Shown here piece by piece: positions 1-10,969 of a DNA stretch of 64,000 nucleotides (the first letter of the stretch is position 1; every line of letters begins with the position of its first letter). This stretch comes from Pseudoduganella ginsengisoli (GTDB lineage Bacteria > Pseudomonadota > Gammaproteobacteria > Burkholderiales > Burkholderiaceae_D), in the NCBI RefSeq assembly GCF_009720865.1, contig NZ_WNLA01000010.1, forward strand, positions 1-64,000. The letters are read 5' to 3'. The position numbers and the translations under genes were made by a program. The notes under the pieces are model-generated. The model saw nothing but the letters and a program-made list of their open reading frames with translations, had not been told where the DNA came from and made no database searches.

Positions 1-1954
1 CCAGGCGGGGCGCGCGTTCGCGCCGCACCTGGCTGCCCGCTTGCGCCAGCGCATCCTGCAATTGCCGCCAGCGGCCCTGCGCGGCGTGCGGCCGCAGCAG
101 CTCGGCCACGTCTTCGTCGAACACTTCCACTTCATCGGTGGTGGTATTGTGCAGCGCCGCCATGAATACGGTGGCGTCGGGAATGGCAATGCCGCGCGCA
201 TGCAGGCCGCTCCGCACGGCGGGATGGTTGAGCAGGCGCGCCAGCGTACGCGCATTGACGTCGCCGCTCTGGCCGCAGCAGGCGCCGCAGTCCAGCGCGG
301 CCGCGTGTGCATTGTTGGCTGACTGGCTGCCATGCCCGACCAGCAGCACCAGCGGCGCCAGCCCGTGCGCCAGCCCCATCGCGTGCAAGATGCGGTACGC
401 CAGGTCCACTTGCGCGCCGGTTTCCAGGCCGGTCAGCTGCGGCTGGCAAAGTGCACGATAGCGGCGCGGCATGCCTTCCAGGTCATCCCGCGCACGGCCG
501 CGGCGGCGCGGCAAGATCCAGTTTCCCAGCTTGGCCAGATAACCGAGGCCGGCCGCCTCCACGTAGGAAAAGGCGGCGCCCGGCCAGCGGCTGGCGCCAT
601 GCCACTGCGCTTTCATGGCCAGGCGCGCTTGGCGTGCGCGGCCGGCCGCCTGCTGCAAGCCTGCATCGGCGGCGGGCGCCACGCAATCCGTGATGTCGAT
701 GGCAGGCGCCAGCAAGCCTGGCAATTGCGGCCTGCGGGCCGGCGTACCCAGCGGCGTATACGCTGCCGGCAAACCGAAAAAGCCCGCGCAGCCCACGGTT
801 TGCACGGCCGGCCATGCGGCTTCCAGCGCGCGGCGCAACGGTTCGCTGCGCACGTCGATGCAAAACGCGGCTTGCACTTCAATGACGTGCGTAGCAACGT
901 GCGTAGCGACGCGCGTAGCGGCAGGGGGCGCCAGCAGGCGCTGCGCCAGGGTGCGCTGGTAACCGGCTTCCAGCGCCACTTGCCACACTTCGTCCACCAG
1001 CAGCGCGTGCTCGGCAGCCTGCAGGATGGCGGGCGCCTGATCCCACGCGTGCCGCAGCGCGGCATAGGCTTGGCGGGCCGCCAGGTCGTCCTTGCACTCC
1101 AACAGCAGGGCGCCCCAGGCCAGGCGGATGGCCAGCAAGTCGCGCAAATGCGGGTCCGTGCGGCCTTCCAGCCGCGCCTGCCAGCCGAGGTAGGCGCACC
1201 ATGACGCCCAGCCATTGACGGTCAGCAGCACGGCTTCCAGGTAATCAGCCCACACTGCCGGCGGCAAGCCCAGGCGCGCCATCACCCACTGTTCGGCATC
1301 GCGCGCCGTGGCCGGCAGCGCATCGATGGCGCGGCCGATGTCCGGCAAGCCCATCAGCATGCCGATGCCGTGGTCGTGCCGCAGCGTATCGCGCCAAAAC
1401 GCATACAAGCCTTGCGTGCGCGCCGGTTGCCAGTCGGCCTGATGGTGGTCGAAATACGCGGCGCACGTCTGGCTCACCTGGTGCGTGATGGCCTGGCGCC
1501 ACGACAGCCGCGTGTGGCGCTGGGGATCGTTGTCAAGCACGTCGATCAGCAGCGGCAATTGCTGCACGCCGGGTTGCACCGCCAGCGCATCGAGGCACTG
1601 GCGGGCCGTCAAGTCCCGGGTCTGCGCGCCGGGCACGTGGCGCAGCGCGAAGTCGACGTCGGCCAGCGTGATCCTGCCGGCGTCATAGGCTTGCTGCTGC
1701 TGTTCGCGCGGCGGCAACACGCCTATGCTGCCCAACACCGCCATCCGCGCCGCCACCCGGCGCAGCGGCATGCCGATGCGCGCCCAGTGCGGATTGACGG
1801 CAATCGCGCGGTCCAGCGGCCACGCGGGGGCAATCGCACTGCATGCTTCGGCGCACGCGCGCTCCACCAGCATATCGGCGCCGCCGCCGTGCGTGCGGTG
1901 AGCTTGGCCGGGATAACTGCCTGGCTGGGCCGCGGTATTCGATGTCTGCTTCAT
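1..1954 (-). CDS. dabA: DabA-type inorganic carbon transporter subunit (DUF2309), 3' end outside window
   Basis: Cytoplasmic, carbonic-anhydrase-like half of the DAB bicarbonate/CO2 accumulation complex; it works with the membrane subunit encoded just upstream. About 651 codons are visible and the reading frame is open to the window edge, so the C-terminus is missing. Family signatures are present: AVNPHW near the N-terminus, FCIDVRSEP with Cys365 and Asp367, GHGSQ with His541, and a DCGACCGQ cluster with Cys556. These correspond to the zinc-binding Cys/Asp and His/Cys set known for DabA, so the active site looks intact. The chosen ATG follows an AGGAAA ribosome site and starts 21 bases after the dabB stop, implying one operon. 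A short 12-bp repeat lies just before the FCIDVRSE motif. Confidence 0.9.
   Translation of the reverse strand, partial: MKQTSNTAAQPGSYPGQAHRTHGGGADMLVERACAEACSAIAPAWPLDRAIAVNPHWARIGMPLRRVAARMAVLGSIGVLPPREQQQQAYDAGRITLADVDFALRHVPGAQTRDLTARQCLDALAVQPGVQQLPLLIDVLDNDPQRHTRLSWRQAITHQVSQTCAAYFDHHQADWQPARTQGLYAFWRDTLRHDHGIGMLMGLPDIGRAIDALPATARDAEQWVMARLGLPPAVWADYLEAVLLTVNGWASWCAYLGWQARLEGRTDPHLRDLLAIRLAWGALLLECKDDLAARQAYAALRHAWDQAPAILQAAEHALLVDEVWQVALEAGYQRTLAQRLLAPPAATRVATHVATHVIEVQAAFCIDVRSEPLRRALEAAWPAVQTVGCAGFFGLPAAYTPLGTPARRPQLPGLLAPAIDITDCVAPAADAGLQQAAGRARQARLAMKAQWHGASRWPGAAFSYVEAAGLGYLAKLGNWILPRRRGRARDDLEGMPRRYRALCQPQLTGLETGAQVDLAYRILHAMGLAHGLAPLVLLVGHGSQSANNAHAAALDCGACCGQSGDVNARTLARLLNHPAVRSGLHARGIAIPDATVFMAALHNTTTDEVEVFDEDVAELLRPHAAQGRWRQLQDALAQAGSQVRRERAPRL
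884..919. repeat. three degenerate 12-bp tandem repeats inside dabA
   Basis: Units of the form GACGTGCGTAGC, AACGTGCGTAGC and GACGCGCGTAGC sit head to tail in frame. On the coding strand they give a short Ala-Thr-His/Arg-Val repeat immediately before the zinc-site motif FCIDVRSE. Confidence 0.7.
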
Positions 1955-1975
1955 GGGCTTTCCTTGGTCTTCACG

Positions 1976-3553
1976 TTATTGGCGCGCGGGCGTCAGGGCA
2001 GGCAGCGACGGCGACGGGCGCCCGCCGGTGTCCGGGACAGGCGTCCAGCGGGCCGCTCCCACGGCCAGGGCCAGGCGGGTATAGGCTTCGTCCACATAAA
2101 AGCCCGCATAGCTCCAGCGCCGCCATGCCGGCAACGCGTGCGGCCGCCATTGCAGCACGGCCAGGCACAGGTACAAGCCTGCCATGCCGGCCAGCGCCGC
2201 CATGCCCAGCACGCCGTCGGGCGCATCGCCGCCGCCCAGCGGTAGCCTATGCCCCAGCCACGTGATGGCGGTCAGGCCGGCCACCATCAGCACGCCCGAT
2301 GCCGCATGGCGTGCGCGTGCCGGCAGGCCGGCGGACTGTCCGGGCAGCCACAGCAGCGGCGCCCACGCCAGTCCCAGCACACAACCCCACCACCATGGCC
2401 ACGCCGCGTGGCCGGGCCACGTGGCGGCCGGCAAGGTCACAGCCATGGCCAGCAACGGCGCCAGCGCCAGGCTCCATGGCGCGATGGGCGCCGCGCCATG
2501 CAATGCTTGCTGCCGGGTCTGGCGCACCGTGGCGGACGCCGACAGGAAGACGTGCGCCTTGTACAGCGAATGGCCGGCCAGGTGCAGCGCCGCCAGCGTG
2601 TACAGGCCGGCCGCGCATTCCACCAGCATGAAACCCATTTGCGCCACGGTCGACCAGGCCAGCCGGACCTTGATGCTGACGCGCGTCAGCATGACCATGC
2701 CGGCCAGCACGGCCGTGGCCAGGCCGAACGCCAGCAACAACGCGCGCGCCGGGACGGCGGCCTGCAGCAGCGGCGCAAAACGGATCAGCATGAAGCCGCC
2801 CAGGTTGACGACGCCGGCGTGCAGCAGCGCCGACACGGGCGTGGGCGCTTCCATCACCTGGATCAGCCAGCCGTGCGCGGGCAATTGCGCCGTGCGCAAG
2901 ATGACGGCCAGCGCCAGCACGGCCGCGCACACATGCAGCGGCGTGCCCATGCCATGCTGGCTCACGTGCGCCCACAAGGCCGACAGTGAACCGCTGCCGG
3001 TTTCGCTCCACGCCAGCAGCGCCGCGCTCACCAGCAAGCCATCGGCCGCGCGGTCGGCCAGCAATTTTTTGCGCGCGGCCAGCAGGGCGAACGGACGGTC
3101 CGGGTAAAAGCACAGCAATGGCTGCAGGGCGGCGCCCACCAGGGACCATGCGGCAATCAGCACCAGCCAGTGATCGGCCAGCAGCAGCACGTGCACGGAC
3201 GCCAGCACGCCCGCCAGCGCCGACACGTAACGGCGCTGGCCGCGTTCGCCTTGCAGGTAGCGCGCGGAGAACGCGGCGATGACGGCGCCCAGCATTTGCA
3301 CCAGCAGCGTCATCGCCTGGCTTGGCGGCGACGCCAGCAGTCCAGGCGGCAGCGCCAGCCCGTGCGGCGCCACGGCGGCGGCAATAACAGCCGCCATCAC
3401 GGCCGCGCCACACGCTGCCTGCAGCGCGCGCCACAGTTGCTGTTCGCTGATCCGGGCGATGCGGCCAGCCACCGCTACGCCCGCCATCAACAGGGCCGGG
3501 GCCAGCGCACAAGCCGTTAAAAAAAATGAAATCACGGTTGACATTGCGTCCAT
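1976..3553 (-). CDS. dabB: DabB, NuoL-like proton-conducting membrane subunit
   Basis: Integral membrane protein of about 525 residues, related to the NuoL/MrpA proton-translocating family. In DAB systems it is thought to couple proton flow to CO2 hydration by DabA. The sequence is a run of hydrophobic helices with antiporter-family motifs such as HAGVVNLGGFML and LAGHSLYKAHVFLSAS. The ATG at 3553 was chosen over an upstream start because it has an AAAGGTG ribosome site and leads straight into a transmembrane helix. It is the first gene of a dabB-dabA unit, with dabA 21 bp downstream. An isolated NuoL homologue next to DUF2309 is diagnostic; a respiratory complex I role is unlikely because no other nuo genes are nearby. 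Confidence 0.87.
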   Translation of the reverse strand: MDAMSTVISFFLTACALAPALLMAGVAVAGRIARISEQQLWRALQAACGAAVMAAVIAAAVAPHGLALPPGLLASPPSQAMTLLVQMLGAVIAAFSARYLQGERGQRRYVSALAGVLASVHVLLLADHWLVLIAAWSLVGAALQPLLCFYPDRPFALLAARKKLLADRAADGLLVSAALLAWSETGSGSLSALWAHVSQHGMGTPLHVCAAVLALAVILRTAQLPAHGWLIQVMEAPTPVSALLHAGVVNLGGFMLIRFAPLLQAAVPARALLLAFGLATAVLAGMVMLTRVSIKVRLAWSTVAQMGFMLVECAAGLYTLAALHLAGHSLYKAHVFLSASATVRQTRQQALHGAAPIAPWSLALAPLLAMAVTLPAATWPGHAAWPWWWGCVLGLAWAPLLWLPGQSAGLPARARHAASGVLMVAGLTAITWLGHRLPLGGGDAPDGVLGMAALAGMAGLYLCLAVLQWRPHALPAWRRWSYAGFYVDEAYTRLALAVGAARWTPVPDTGGRPSPSLPALTPARQ

Positions 3554-3595
3554 CACAGCACCTTTCCAAAGACTGCGGCATGATGCGGTCATTAG

Positions 3596-3615
3596 AATGT
3601 TCTGTAAAATACATT
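3596..3615. promoter_or_regulatory. possible LysR operator between dabB and its divergent regulator
   Basis: The divergent intergenic space holds an imperfect dyad AATGT-N10-ACATT that includes a T-N11-A spacing, the usual LysR-type core. Position fits control of both dabB and the regulator gene. Weak evidence. Confidence 0.3.
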
Positions 3616-3647
3616 TATCCGAACTTTTTCATACTTTAAAAAGAACG

Positions 3648-4562
3648 ATGGACCTCGACCAGTTGAACTTCAACCATTTGTTTTACTTTTGGCGCGTGGC
3701 GAAACTGGGCCACCTGACGCGCGCGGCGGAAGAGTTGCACACGTCGCAGTCGGCCGTGTCGACGCAAGTGCGGCAACTGGAAGAACGGATCGGCGCGGCC
3801 TTGTTCGTGCGCGAGCGGCGGCGGCTGGTGCTGACCGATACCGGGCAGCTGGTGTTTGCGTATGCGGAAAATATTTTCGGCCTGGGCCAGGAAATGCTGG
3901 GGCGGCTGCAGGGCCGTGCTGCCGGCATCACGCGCGTGCGCGTGGGCAGCGTGGCGACGCTGTCGCGGAATTACCTGGAAAACTGGATCCGGCCCTTGCT
4001 GGCCGATCCCGCCGTCGTGCTGACGTTGGAGTCCGGCCTGCTGGAAGGCTTGGTGGCGCGCCTGGCGCAGCACCAGCTCGACGTGGTGCTGGCCAATGAA
4101 ACGGTGCCGTCCGACCCGGACCGGCCGCTGCATTGCCGCTTCCTGGGCAGCCAGCCGATTTCACTGGTGGGCCCGGCCAGCCGCTGGGCCGCGCAAAGCT
4201 TGCGCATACCGGACGACCTCGATGGCGCCGACATTGCGCTGCCGGGTCCGCGCAGCGCGTTGCGCTCGCAATTCGACGCGCTGTGCGTGTCGGCCAGCGT
4301 CAGCCCGCGGGTGCGCGCCGAAGTCGACGACATGGCGATGCTGCGCCTGATTGCACGCGACAGTGGCTGGCTGGCGGTCTTGCCGGAAGTGGTGGTGCAA
4401 GATGAATTGCGTTCCGGCGTGCTGGTGACGGTGGGCCGCTCCACCGCGCTGGCGGAGCGGTTTTATGCCATCACGACGCCGCACAGCCATTACGTGGAAC
4501 TGCTGGACCGCTTGCTGCCAGCCAGCCGCGATCCGCTGCACGGCAAGGCTGCAACCGGCTGA
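3648..4562 (+). CDS. LysR-family regulator, divergent from dabBA
   Basis: LysR-type transcription factor of 304 residues. The N-terminal winged helix-turn-helix is clear (residues about 8-65, with GHLTRAAEELHTSQSAVSTQVRQLEERIG), followed by a substrate-binding-type effector domain. The start MDLDQLNFNHLFYFW resembles the NhaR branch of the family. It is transcribed away from dabB with 94 bp between start codons, the classic arrangement for a LysR protein controlling its neighbour. I infer that it regulates dabBA, perhaps in response to inorganic carbon or ion status; the ligand cannot be read from sequence. The ribosome site is weak. Confidence 0.88.
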   Translation: MDLDQLNFNHLFYFWRVAKLGHLTRAAEELHTSQSAVSTQVRQLEERIGAALFVRERRRLVLTDTGQLVFAYAENIFGLGQEMLGRLQGRAAGITRVRVGSVATLSRNYLENWIRPLLADPAVVLTLESGLLEGLVARLAQHQLDVVLANETVPSDPDRPLHCRFLGSQPISLVGPASRWAAQSLRIPDDLDGADIALPGPRSALRSQFDALCVSASVSPRVRAEVDDMAMLRLIARDSGWLAVLPEVVVQDELRSGVLVTVGRSTALAERFYAITTPHSHYVELLDRLLPASRDPLHGKAATG

Positions 4563-4650
4563 ACGCTGCATTACAATGCCTTGCGCACTGGTGTTCGTTG
4601 CCGTGCACCAGTGATCTCCCCTGTCAACATGATTGATCCGGAGACGACTC

Positions 4651-5280
4651 ATGCACATTTTCGATACTGTTTCTGCGCAGGTATCCGCCATGGGCCTGCC
4701 TCTTCTTGCCGTCAGCGCAACGCGCGTGAATTTGCCGGATACGCCGCTGCTGCTGTTCCTTCACTGGCACGGTTTCCGCCGCGCCACGCCGCTGCAGCTC
4801 GACGGCGTCGAGTTGCCGGCGCGTCCCATACCCAGTTCCGCCTTCCAGTTCGACGGGCCGTGGCCCACCCGCGCCGCAGCCGAAGAAGCGTTGCTGGACG
4901 CCGCGTGGCGCCTGGGCGCATGGAGCCTGGAGCGCTTGCAGCAGCGCGCCTGCAATACGCCCGGGGCGTCCGCCAGCGAAGCGTATGCGTGCCGCCAGGC
5001 GTTTGGCGACAATGCCGCCGATTACCCCGATGAACCGGTGCTGGCGTCAGAATTGCCGGACCGCGAACAGTTGATGGGACTGGCCGCCCGCAAAGGGTAT
5101 TCGCGCTGGCTGTTCCAGCCCGTCAAAGGTGGGCTGTGGGCCGGTATCGGACCGGGCGATGACAGCCTGGAAGCGGATGGCGGGCGCCAGTCCGATTGCC
5201 CCGTGCGCCCGGCGCCTGCCGGTGGCGATGCGCGGCTGGTGTACCAGCTGGGGCACATCCGCCACCTGATTCTTCCTTGA
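4651..5280 (+). CDS. conserved protein of unknown function
   Basis: I do not recognise this 209-residue protein. It has no signal peptide, no obvious membrane helix and no motif I can name; it is Ala-, Leu- and Arg-rich with a middle segment GAWSLERLQQRACNTPGA and an aromatic C-terminal half (GYSRWLFQPVKGGLWAGIG). The ATG at 4651 was preferred because GGAG lies seven bases upstream; an earlier in-frame start exists at 4633. Codon use matches its neighbours. It sits between the dab regulator and groES, in the same direction as both, and is probably monocistronic because a heat-shock-like promoter precedes groES. Confidence 0.6.
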   Translation: MHIFDTVSAQVSAMGLPLLAVSATRVNLPDTPLLLFLHWHGFRRATPLQLDGVELPARPIPSSAFQFDGPWPTRAAAEEALLDAAWRLGAWSLERLQQRACNTPGASASEAYACRQAFGDNAADYPDEPVLASELPDREQLMGLAARKGYSRWLFQPVKGGLWAGIGPGDDSLEADGGRQSDCPVRPAPAGGDARLVYQLGHIRHLILP

Positions 5281-5314
5281 TACATTTTGTTACAAACTGC
5301 CGCGCGGCGCGGCT

Positions 5315-5345
5315 CTTGAAAACCTTGTTGAAAAAACCTATTTCC
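5315..5345 (+). promoter_or_regulatory. sigma32-like heat-shock promoter of groES-groEL
   Basis: CTTGAAA at 5315-5321, a 15-base spacer and CCTATTTCC at 5337-5345 resemble the sigma32 consensus (CTTGAAA, 11-16 bases, CCCCATNT). It lies about 85 bp before groES. No CIRCE element was seen. Confidence 0.6.
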
Positions 5346-5429
5346 GGAATCGCTGAAGTTCCGGCTCTGGATTTTTGTCTGGGCCGATTCACTTTGGAAT
5401 GATCTGAAACCACATTGGAGATTGAAGCG

Positions 5430-5747
5430 ATGAATATTCGTCCCCTTTATGACCGGGTTATTGTTAAGCGAATTGAGCAGCAACGCCAAACCGCATCCGG
5501 CATCGTCATCCCGGATTCCGCCACGGAAAAGCCTGAACAGGGCGAAGTCCTGGCGGTAGGCCACGGCAAAGCGCTGCCTGATGGCACGGTGCGTGTACTG
5601 GCCGTCAAGGTTGGCGACTCCGTCCTGTTTGGCAAATATGCCGGCCAGACCGTCAAAGTCGATGGCGAAGAATTGCTGGTGATGCGCGAGGAAGACATCC
5701 TTGGCGTGATCGAGCACACCCGTACCGCAGCCAAAGCCGCTGCCTGA
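5430..5747 (+). CDS. groES: co-chaperonin GroES
   Basis: The 10-kDa lid of the GroEL folding chamber, 105 residues. The core starts [16 protein letters not shown] and holds the expected mobile-loop region ([15 protein letters not shown], residues about 17-31) and the conserved [11 protein letters not shown] and EEDILGVIE segments. It is slightly longer than the usual 96-97 residues because of an Ala/Lys-rich tail after VIEHTR. The ATG at 5430 is preferred over an upstream in-frame start because only this one begins the family sequence; a GGAGATTGAAG stretch serves as ribosome site. groEL follows after 33 bp, in one operon behind a heat-shock-like promoter. Confidence 0.95.
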   Translation: MNIRPLYDRVIVKRIEQQRQTASGIVIPDSATEKPEQGEVLAVGHGKALPDGTVRVLAVKVGDSVLFGKYAGQTVKVDGEELLVMREEDILGVIEHTRTAAKAAA

Positions 5748-5759
5748 CCATCCACCTGA

Positions 5760-7385
<1,626 letters not shown>

Positions 7386-7395
7386 GCGCGTAAGC

Positions 7396-7487
7396 TGTAG
7401 GGCGGATTAGGCGTAGCCGTAATCCGCCAATGCCGGCAATACCGATACGCATGCATGGCGGATTACGCTTCGCTAATCCGCCCTACA
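7396..7487. repeat. 92-bp REP/BIME-like palindromic element
   Basis: The element is bounded by a perfect 14-bp inverted repeat, TGTAGGGCGGATTA at the left and TAATCCGCCCTACA at the right. Inside are two shorter hairpins of the GGCGGATTA...TAATCCGCC type. This GCGGATTACGC-TTCGCT family of dispersed palindromes is common in proteobacterial intergenic spaces. It lies 10 bp beyond the groEL stop. Confidence 0.8.
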
Positions 7488-7506
7488 GCAGCATGCGCCG
7501 GAGACT

Positions 7507-7539
7507 AACGGCTTGCAGGAGACCCGGCAAGCCGTTTTT
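7507..7539 (+). terminator. rho-independent terminator after groEL
   Basis: A 10-bp stem AACGGCTTGC/GCAAGCCGTT with a ten-base loop is followed by a T run. It lies between convergent groEL and icmF; the T run on the plus strand assigns it to groEL. Confidence 0.82.
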
Positions 7540-7556
7540 GCATCGTACAGCGTGTA

Positions 7557-10500
7557 TTACATATTGCGGCGATACTGCCCGCCCACCTCGAACAGCGCTG
7601 CCGTCACCTGCCCCAGCGAGCACACGCGCACCGCATCCATCAGTTTGGCGAACACGTTTTCATTGTCGATCGCGGCTTTCTGCAGCGCGGCCAGCGCGGC
7701 TGGCGCCTTGTCGGCATTGCGGGCATGGAAGTCCGCCAGGCGCTGCAACTGCGACTGCTTTTCATCGTCCGTGGAACGGGCCAGTTCGATCGGCGCCGGC
7801 ACGTCGGACGCCTTCGGATTGCGGAAGGTGTTGACGCCGATGATAGGCAGGGTGCCGTCGTGCTTCTGGTGTTCGTACAGCAGCGATTCCTCCTGGATCT
7901 TGCCGCGCTGGTAGCCGGTTTCCATGGCGCCCAGCACGCCGCCGCGTTCCGCGATGCGCTCGAATTCCTGCAGCACGGCTTCTTCCACCAAGTCGGTCAG
8001 CTCGTCAATGATGAACGAACCCTGGTTCGGGTTTTCATTTTTCGCCAGGCCCCATTCGCGGTTGATAATCAATTGAATGGCTAACGCGCGCCGCACGGAT
8101 TCGTCGGTCGGCGTCGTGATGGCTTCATCGTACGCATTGGTGTGCAGCGAGTTGCAGTTGTCGTAGATCGCAATCAGTGCCTGCAGCGTGGTGCGGATAT
8201 CGTTGAAGTCGATTTCCTGCGCGTGCAGCGAGCGGCCCGACGTTTGCACGTGGTACTTGAGCTTTTGCGAACGGTCGTTGGCGCCGTATTTGTCGCGCAT
8301 GGCCACGGCCCAGATGCGGCGCGCCACGCGGCCCAGCACCGTGTATTCCGGATCCATGCCGTTCGAGAAGAAGAACGACAGGTTCGGCGCGAAATCGTCG
8401 ATGTGCATGCCGCGCGCCAGGTACGCTTCGACAAACGTGAAGCCGTTCGACAGCGTAAAGGCCAGCTGCGAAATCGGGTTCGCGCCTGCTTCGGCAATGT
8501 GGTAGCCGGAGATCGACACGGAATAGAAATTGCGCACCTGGTGGTGGACAAAATATTCCTGGATGTCGCCCATCACCTTCAGCGAGAATTCCGTCGAGAA
8601 GATGCACGTGTTCTGGCCCTGGTCTTCCTTCAGGATGTCGGCCTGCACGGTGCCGCGCACGTTTTGCAGTACCCAGTCCTTGATCTTGGCCGCTTCATCA
8701 TCGGTCGGCTGGCGCTTGTTCTCTTCGACGAACTTGTCGATTTGCTGGTCGATGGCCGTGTTCATGAACATCGCGAGGATGGTCGGCGCCGGACCATTGA
8801 TGGTCATCGACACGGACGTGCTCGGGCTGCACAGGTTAAAGCCGTCGTACAGCACTTTCATGTCGTCCAGGGTCGCGATCGACACGCCGGAGTTGCCGAT
8901 CTTGCCGTAGATGTCAGGACGGATGGCCGGGTCCGCGCCGTACAAGGTCACGGAGTCGAACGCGGTCGACAGGCGTTTTGCATCCATGCCGGTCGATACC
9001 AGCTTGAAGCGGCGGTTGGTACGGAAGGCATCGCCTTCACCGGCAAACATGCGGGTCGGGTCTTCGCCTTCGCGCTTGAAGGCAAACACGCCGGCCGCGA
9101 ACGGGAACGAACCCGGCACGTTTTCCGACATCAGGAAGCGCAGGATTTCACCGTGGTCCTGGTACTTCGGCAGCGAGACCTTGCGGATGCGCGTGCCGGA
9201 CAGCGTCTGCTGCACGAGGCGCGTGCGGATTTCCTTGTCGCGGATTTTCACGACGTAATCGTCGCCTGCATACGCGGCCTGCATGTCGGGCCACATGGCC
9301 AGCAGCTTTTTCGCGCCGCCATCCATCGCGTTGTCGCGTTCCGCGATCAAGCCGTCCAGCGTATTCAAGTCCGCATCCTTGCCGGCGGCTGCCAGCATGC
9401 GCTTGGTTTCCTGCAGTTGCTGGCGCTCGCGCGCCAGTTGCACTTGCTTGTTCGTGTTCTTGTGGTAGCCGCGCACCGTGTCGGCAATTTCGGCCAGGTA
9501 GCGGGTACGGGCCGGCGGCACGATGACGTTCTTGCCGCTGGAGAAGCGCACGTTGCTCGCTTCCAGGATGCCTTCACGGGTCTTCATGCCATATTCGGCC
9601 AGCGCAGGCAGCAGCGCCTGATACAGCGCGGTGACGCCATCGTCATTGAAGCGGGACGCCTGGGTGCCGAACACCGGCATTTCTTCCGGACGCTTGGACC
9701 ACAGTTCGCGGTTGCGCTGGTACTGTTTCGCCACGTCGCGCAGCGCATCTTGTGCGCCCTTGCGGTCGAACTTGTTGATGGCGATGAAGTCCGCAAAGTC
9801 CAGCATGTCGATTTTTTCCAGCTGCGATGCGGCGCCGAATTCCGGCGTCATCACGTACATCGACACATCGACGTGCGGCACGATGGCGGCATCGCCCTGG
9901 CCGATACCGGACGTTTCCACGATCACCAGGTCGAAGCCCGCGACTTTGCACGCGGCGATCACGTCCGGCAGCGCCTGCGAAATTTCCGAACCGGCTTCAC
10001 GGGTCGCCAGCGAGCGCATGAACACGCGCGTCTGGCCTTGCCATGGACCGATGGCGTTCATGCGGATCCGGTCGCCCAGCAGCGCGCCGCCGGATTTGCG
10101 GCGCGACGGGTCGATGGAAATCACGGCGATGTTCAACGCGTCGCCCTGGTCCAGGCGGATACGGCGGATCAATTCATCGGTCAGCGACGATTTGCCGGCG
10201 CCGCCCGTGCCCGTGATACCCAGCGTCGGCGCAGGCAGGCTTTCCGCAGCCGTTTGCAGTTCCGTGCGCAATTCCGGCGTGACCTTGTCGTTTTCCAGCG
10301 CGGTAATCAATTGCGCCAGCGGGCGGTGGCGGTCCGCCATGTCGCCCGTTTGCAGCGGGGCCAGCGACGTCGGCGCATATTGCGACAAATCGCTGTCGCA
10401 CTGCTGCACCATCCACTGGATCATGCCCACCAGGCCCATGCGCTGGCCATCTTCCGGGCTGAAAATACGGGTCACGCCGTACGCGTGCAAATCGGCGATT

Positions 10501-10850
10501 TCTTCCGGCACGATCACGCCGCCGCCGCCGCCAAACACCTTGATGTGCGAACCGCCGCGCTGGCGCAGCAAGTCCAGCATGTATTTGAAGTATTCGACGT
10601 GGCCGCCCTGGTAGCTGGAAATGGCGATGCCTTGCACGTCTTCCGTCAGCGCTGCCGTCACCACTTCGTCCACCGAGCGGTTGTGGCCCAGGTGGATCAC
10701 TTCCACGCCGTTCGATTGCAGGATGCGGCGCATGATGTTGATGGAAGCGTCATGGCCGTCGAACAGCGAAGCGGCGGTGACGAAGCGTACCTTGTTGGCC
10801 GGCTTCGCTTCAACTGCGGCGGCGAGTTTTGGTGCGGAGAGGTCGTTCAT
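7557..10850 (-). CDS. icmF: IcmF, fused isobutyryl-CoA mutase
   Basis: Adenosylcobalamin-dependent mutase of 1097 residues that interconverts isobutyryl-CoA and n-butyryl-CoA, fused to its own GTPase chaperone. Order of domains: B12-binding domain at the N-terminus (DGHDAS at 31-36, supplying the base-off histidine, and later VFGGGGVI); MeaB-like G domain with P-loop [12 protein letters not shown] at about 211-222; then the catalytic mutase barrel to the C-terminus. Length matches the IcmF family. The product links valine catabolism and related acyl-CoAs to central metabolism. It stands alone, downstream of a putative LiuR-type operator, which fits control by branched-chain degradation. A plain methylmalonyl-CoA mutase is excluded by the fused domain order. 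Confidence 0.93.
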   Translation of the reverse strand: MNDLSAPKLAAAVEAKPANKVRFVTAASLFDGHDASINIMRRILQSNGVEVIHLGHNRSVDEVVTAALTEDVQGIAISSYQGGHVEYFKYMLDLLRQRGGSHIKVFGGGGGVIVPEEIADLHAYGVTRIFSPEDGQRMGLVGMIQWMVQQCDSDLSQYAPTSLAPLQTGDMADRHRPLAQLITALENDKVTPELRTELQTAAESLPAPTLGITGTGGAGKSSLTDELIRRIRLDQGDALNIAVISIDPSRRKSGGALLGDRIRMNAIGPWQGQTRVFMRSLATREAGSEISQALPDVIAACKVAGFDLVIVETSGIGQGDAAIVPHVDVSMYVMTPEFGAASQLEKIDMLDFADFIAINKFDRKGAQDALRDVAKQYQRNRELWSKRPEEMPVFGTQASRFNDDGVTALYQALLPALAEYGMKTREGILEASNVRFSSGKNVIVPPARTRYLAEIADTVRGYHKNTNKQVQLARERQQLQETKRMLAAAGKDADLNTLDGLIAERDNAMDGGAKKLLAMWPDMQAAYAGDDYVVKIRDKEIRTRLVQQTLSGTRIRKVSLPKYQDHGEILRFLMSENVPGSFPFAAGVFAFKREGEDPTRMFAGEGDAFRTNRRFKLVSTGMDAKRLSTAFDSVTLYGADPAIRPDIYGKIGNSGVSIATLDDMKVLYDGFNLCSPSTSVSMTINGPAPTILAMFMNTAIDQQIDKFVEENKRQPTDDEAAKIKDWVLQNVRGTVQADILKEDQGQNTCIFSTEFSLKVMGDIQEYFVHHQVRNFYSVSISGYHIAEAGANPISQLAFTLSNGFTFVEAYLARGMHIDDFAPNLSFFFSNGMDPEYTVLGRVARRIWAVAMRDKYGANDRSQKLKYHVQTSGRSLHAQEIDFNDIRTTLQALIAIYDNCNSLHTNAYDEAITTPTDESVRRALAIQLIINREWGLAKNENPNQGSFIIDELTDLVEEAVLQEFERIAERGGVLGAMETGYQRGKIQEESLLYEHQKHDGTLPIIGVNTFRNPKASDVPAPIELARSTDDEKQSQLQRLADFHARNADKAPAALAALQKAAIDNENVFAKLMDAVRVCSLGQVTAALFEVGGQYRRNM

Positions 10851-10902
10851 GGAAATCCTTATCTTGGACTGTTCAGGACGTGATGCCTGAAATTATATGA
10901 CG

Positions 10903-10918
10903 TTTACGTTAACGTCAA
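10903..10918. promoter_or_regulatory. ACGTTAACGT-centred palindrome upstream of icmF (LiuR-like operator)
   Basis: TTTACGTTAACGTCAA is a near-perfect 16-bp dyad 52 bp before the icmF start. ACGT-rich palindromes of this kind are associated with the MerR-family regulator LiuR, which controls branched-chain amino acid and acyl-CoA degradation. The assignment to LiuR is inference. Confidence 0.55.
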
Positions 10919-10939
10919 GTCAAGCAATTCTTGTGGAAT

Positions 10940-10962
10940 GGACGGGCCTTGTAAGCCCGTCC
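10940..10962. terminator. hairpin between the indolepyruvate oxidoreductase gene and icmF
   Basis: GGACGGGC/GCCCGTCC form an 8-bp GC-rich stem with a seven-base loop, just after the stop of the upstream gene. The strand that would be transcribed lacks a T run, so it may act with Rho or only protect the mRNA end. Confidence 0.45.
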
Positions 10963-10969
10963 TTTGCTA

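Noticed and set aside
8142..10883. 913-codon open frame on the plus strand opposite icmF
   Set aside because: Same kind of shadow: it is exactly antisense to a well-identified gene and its translation is His/Arg/Val-rich without family signatures.
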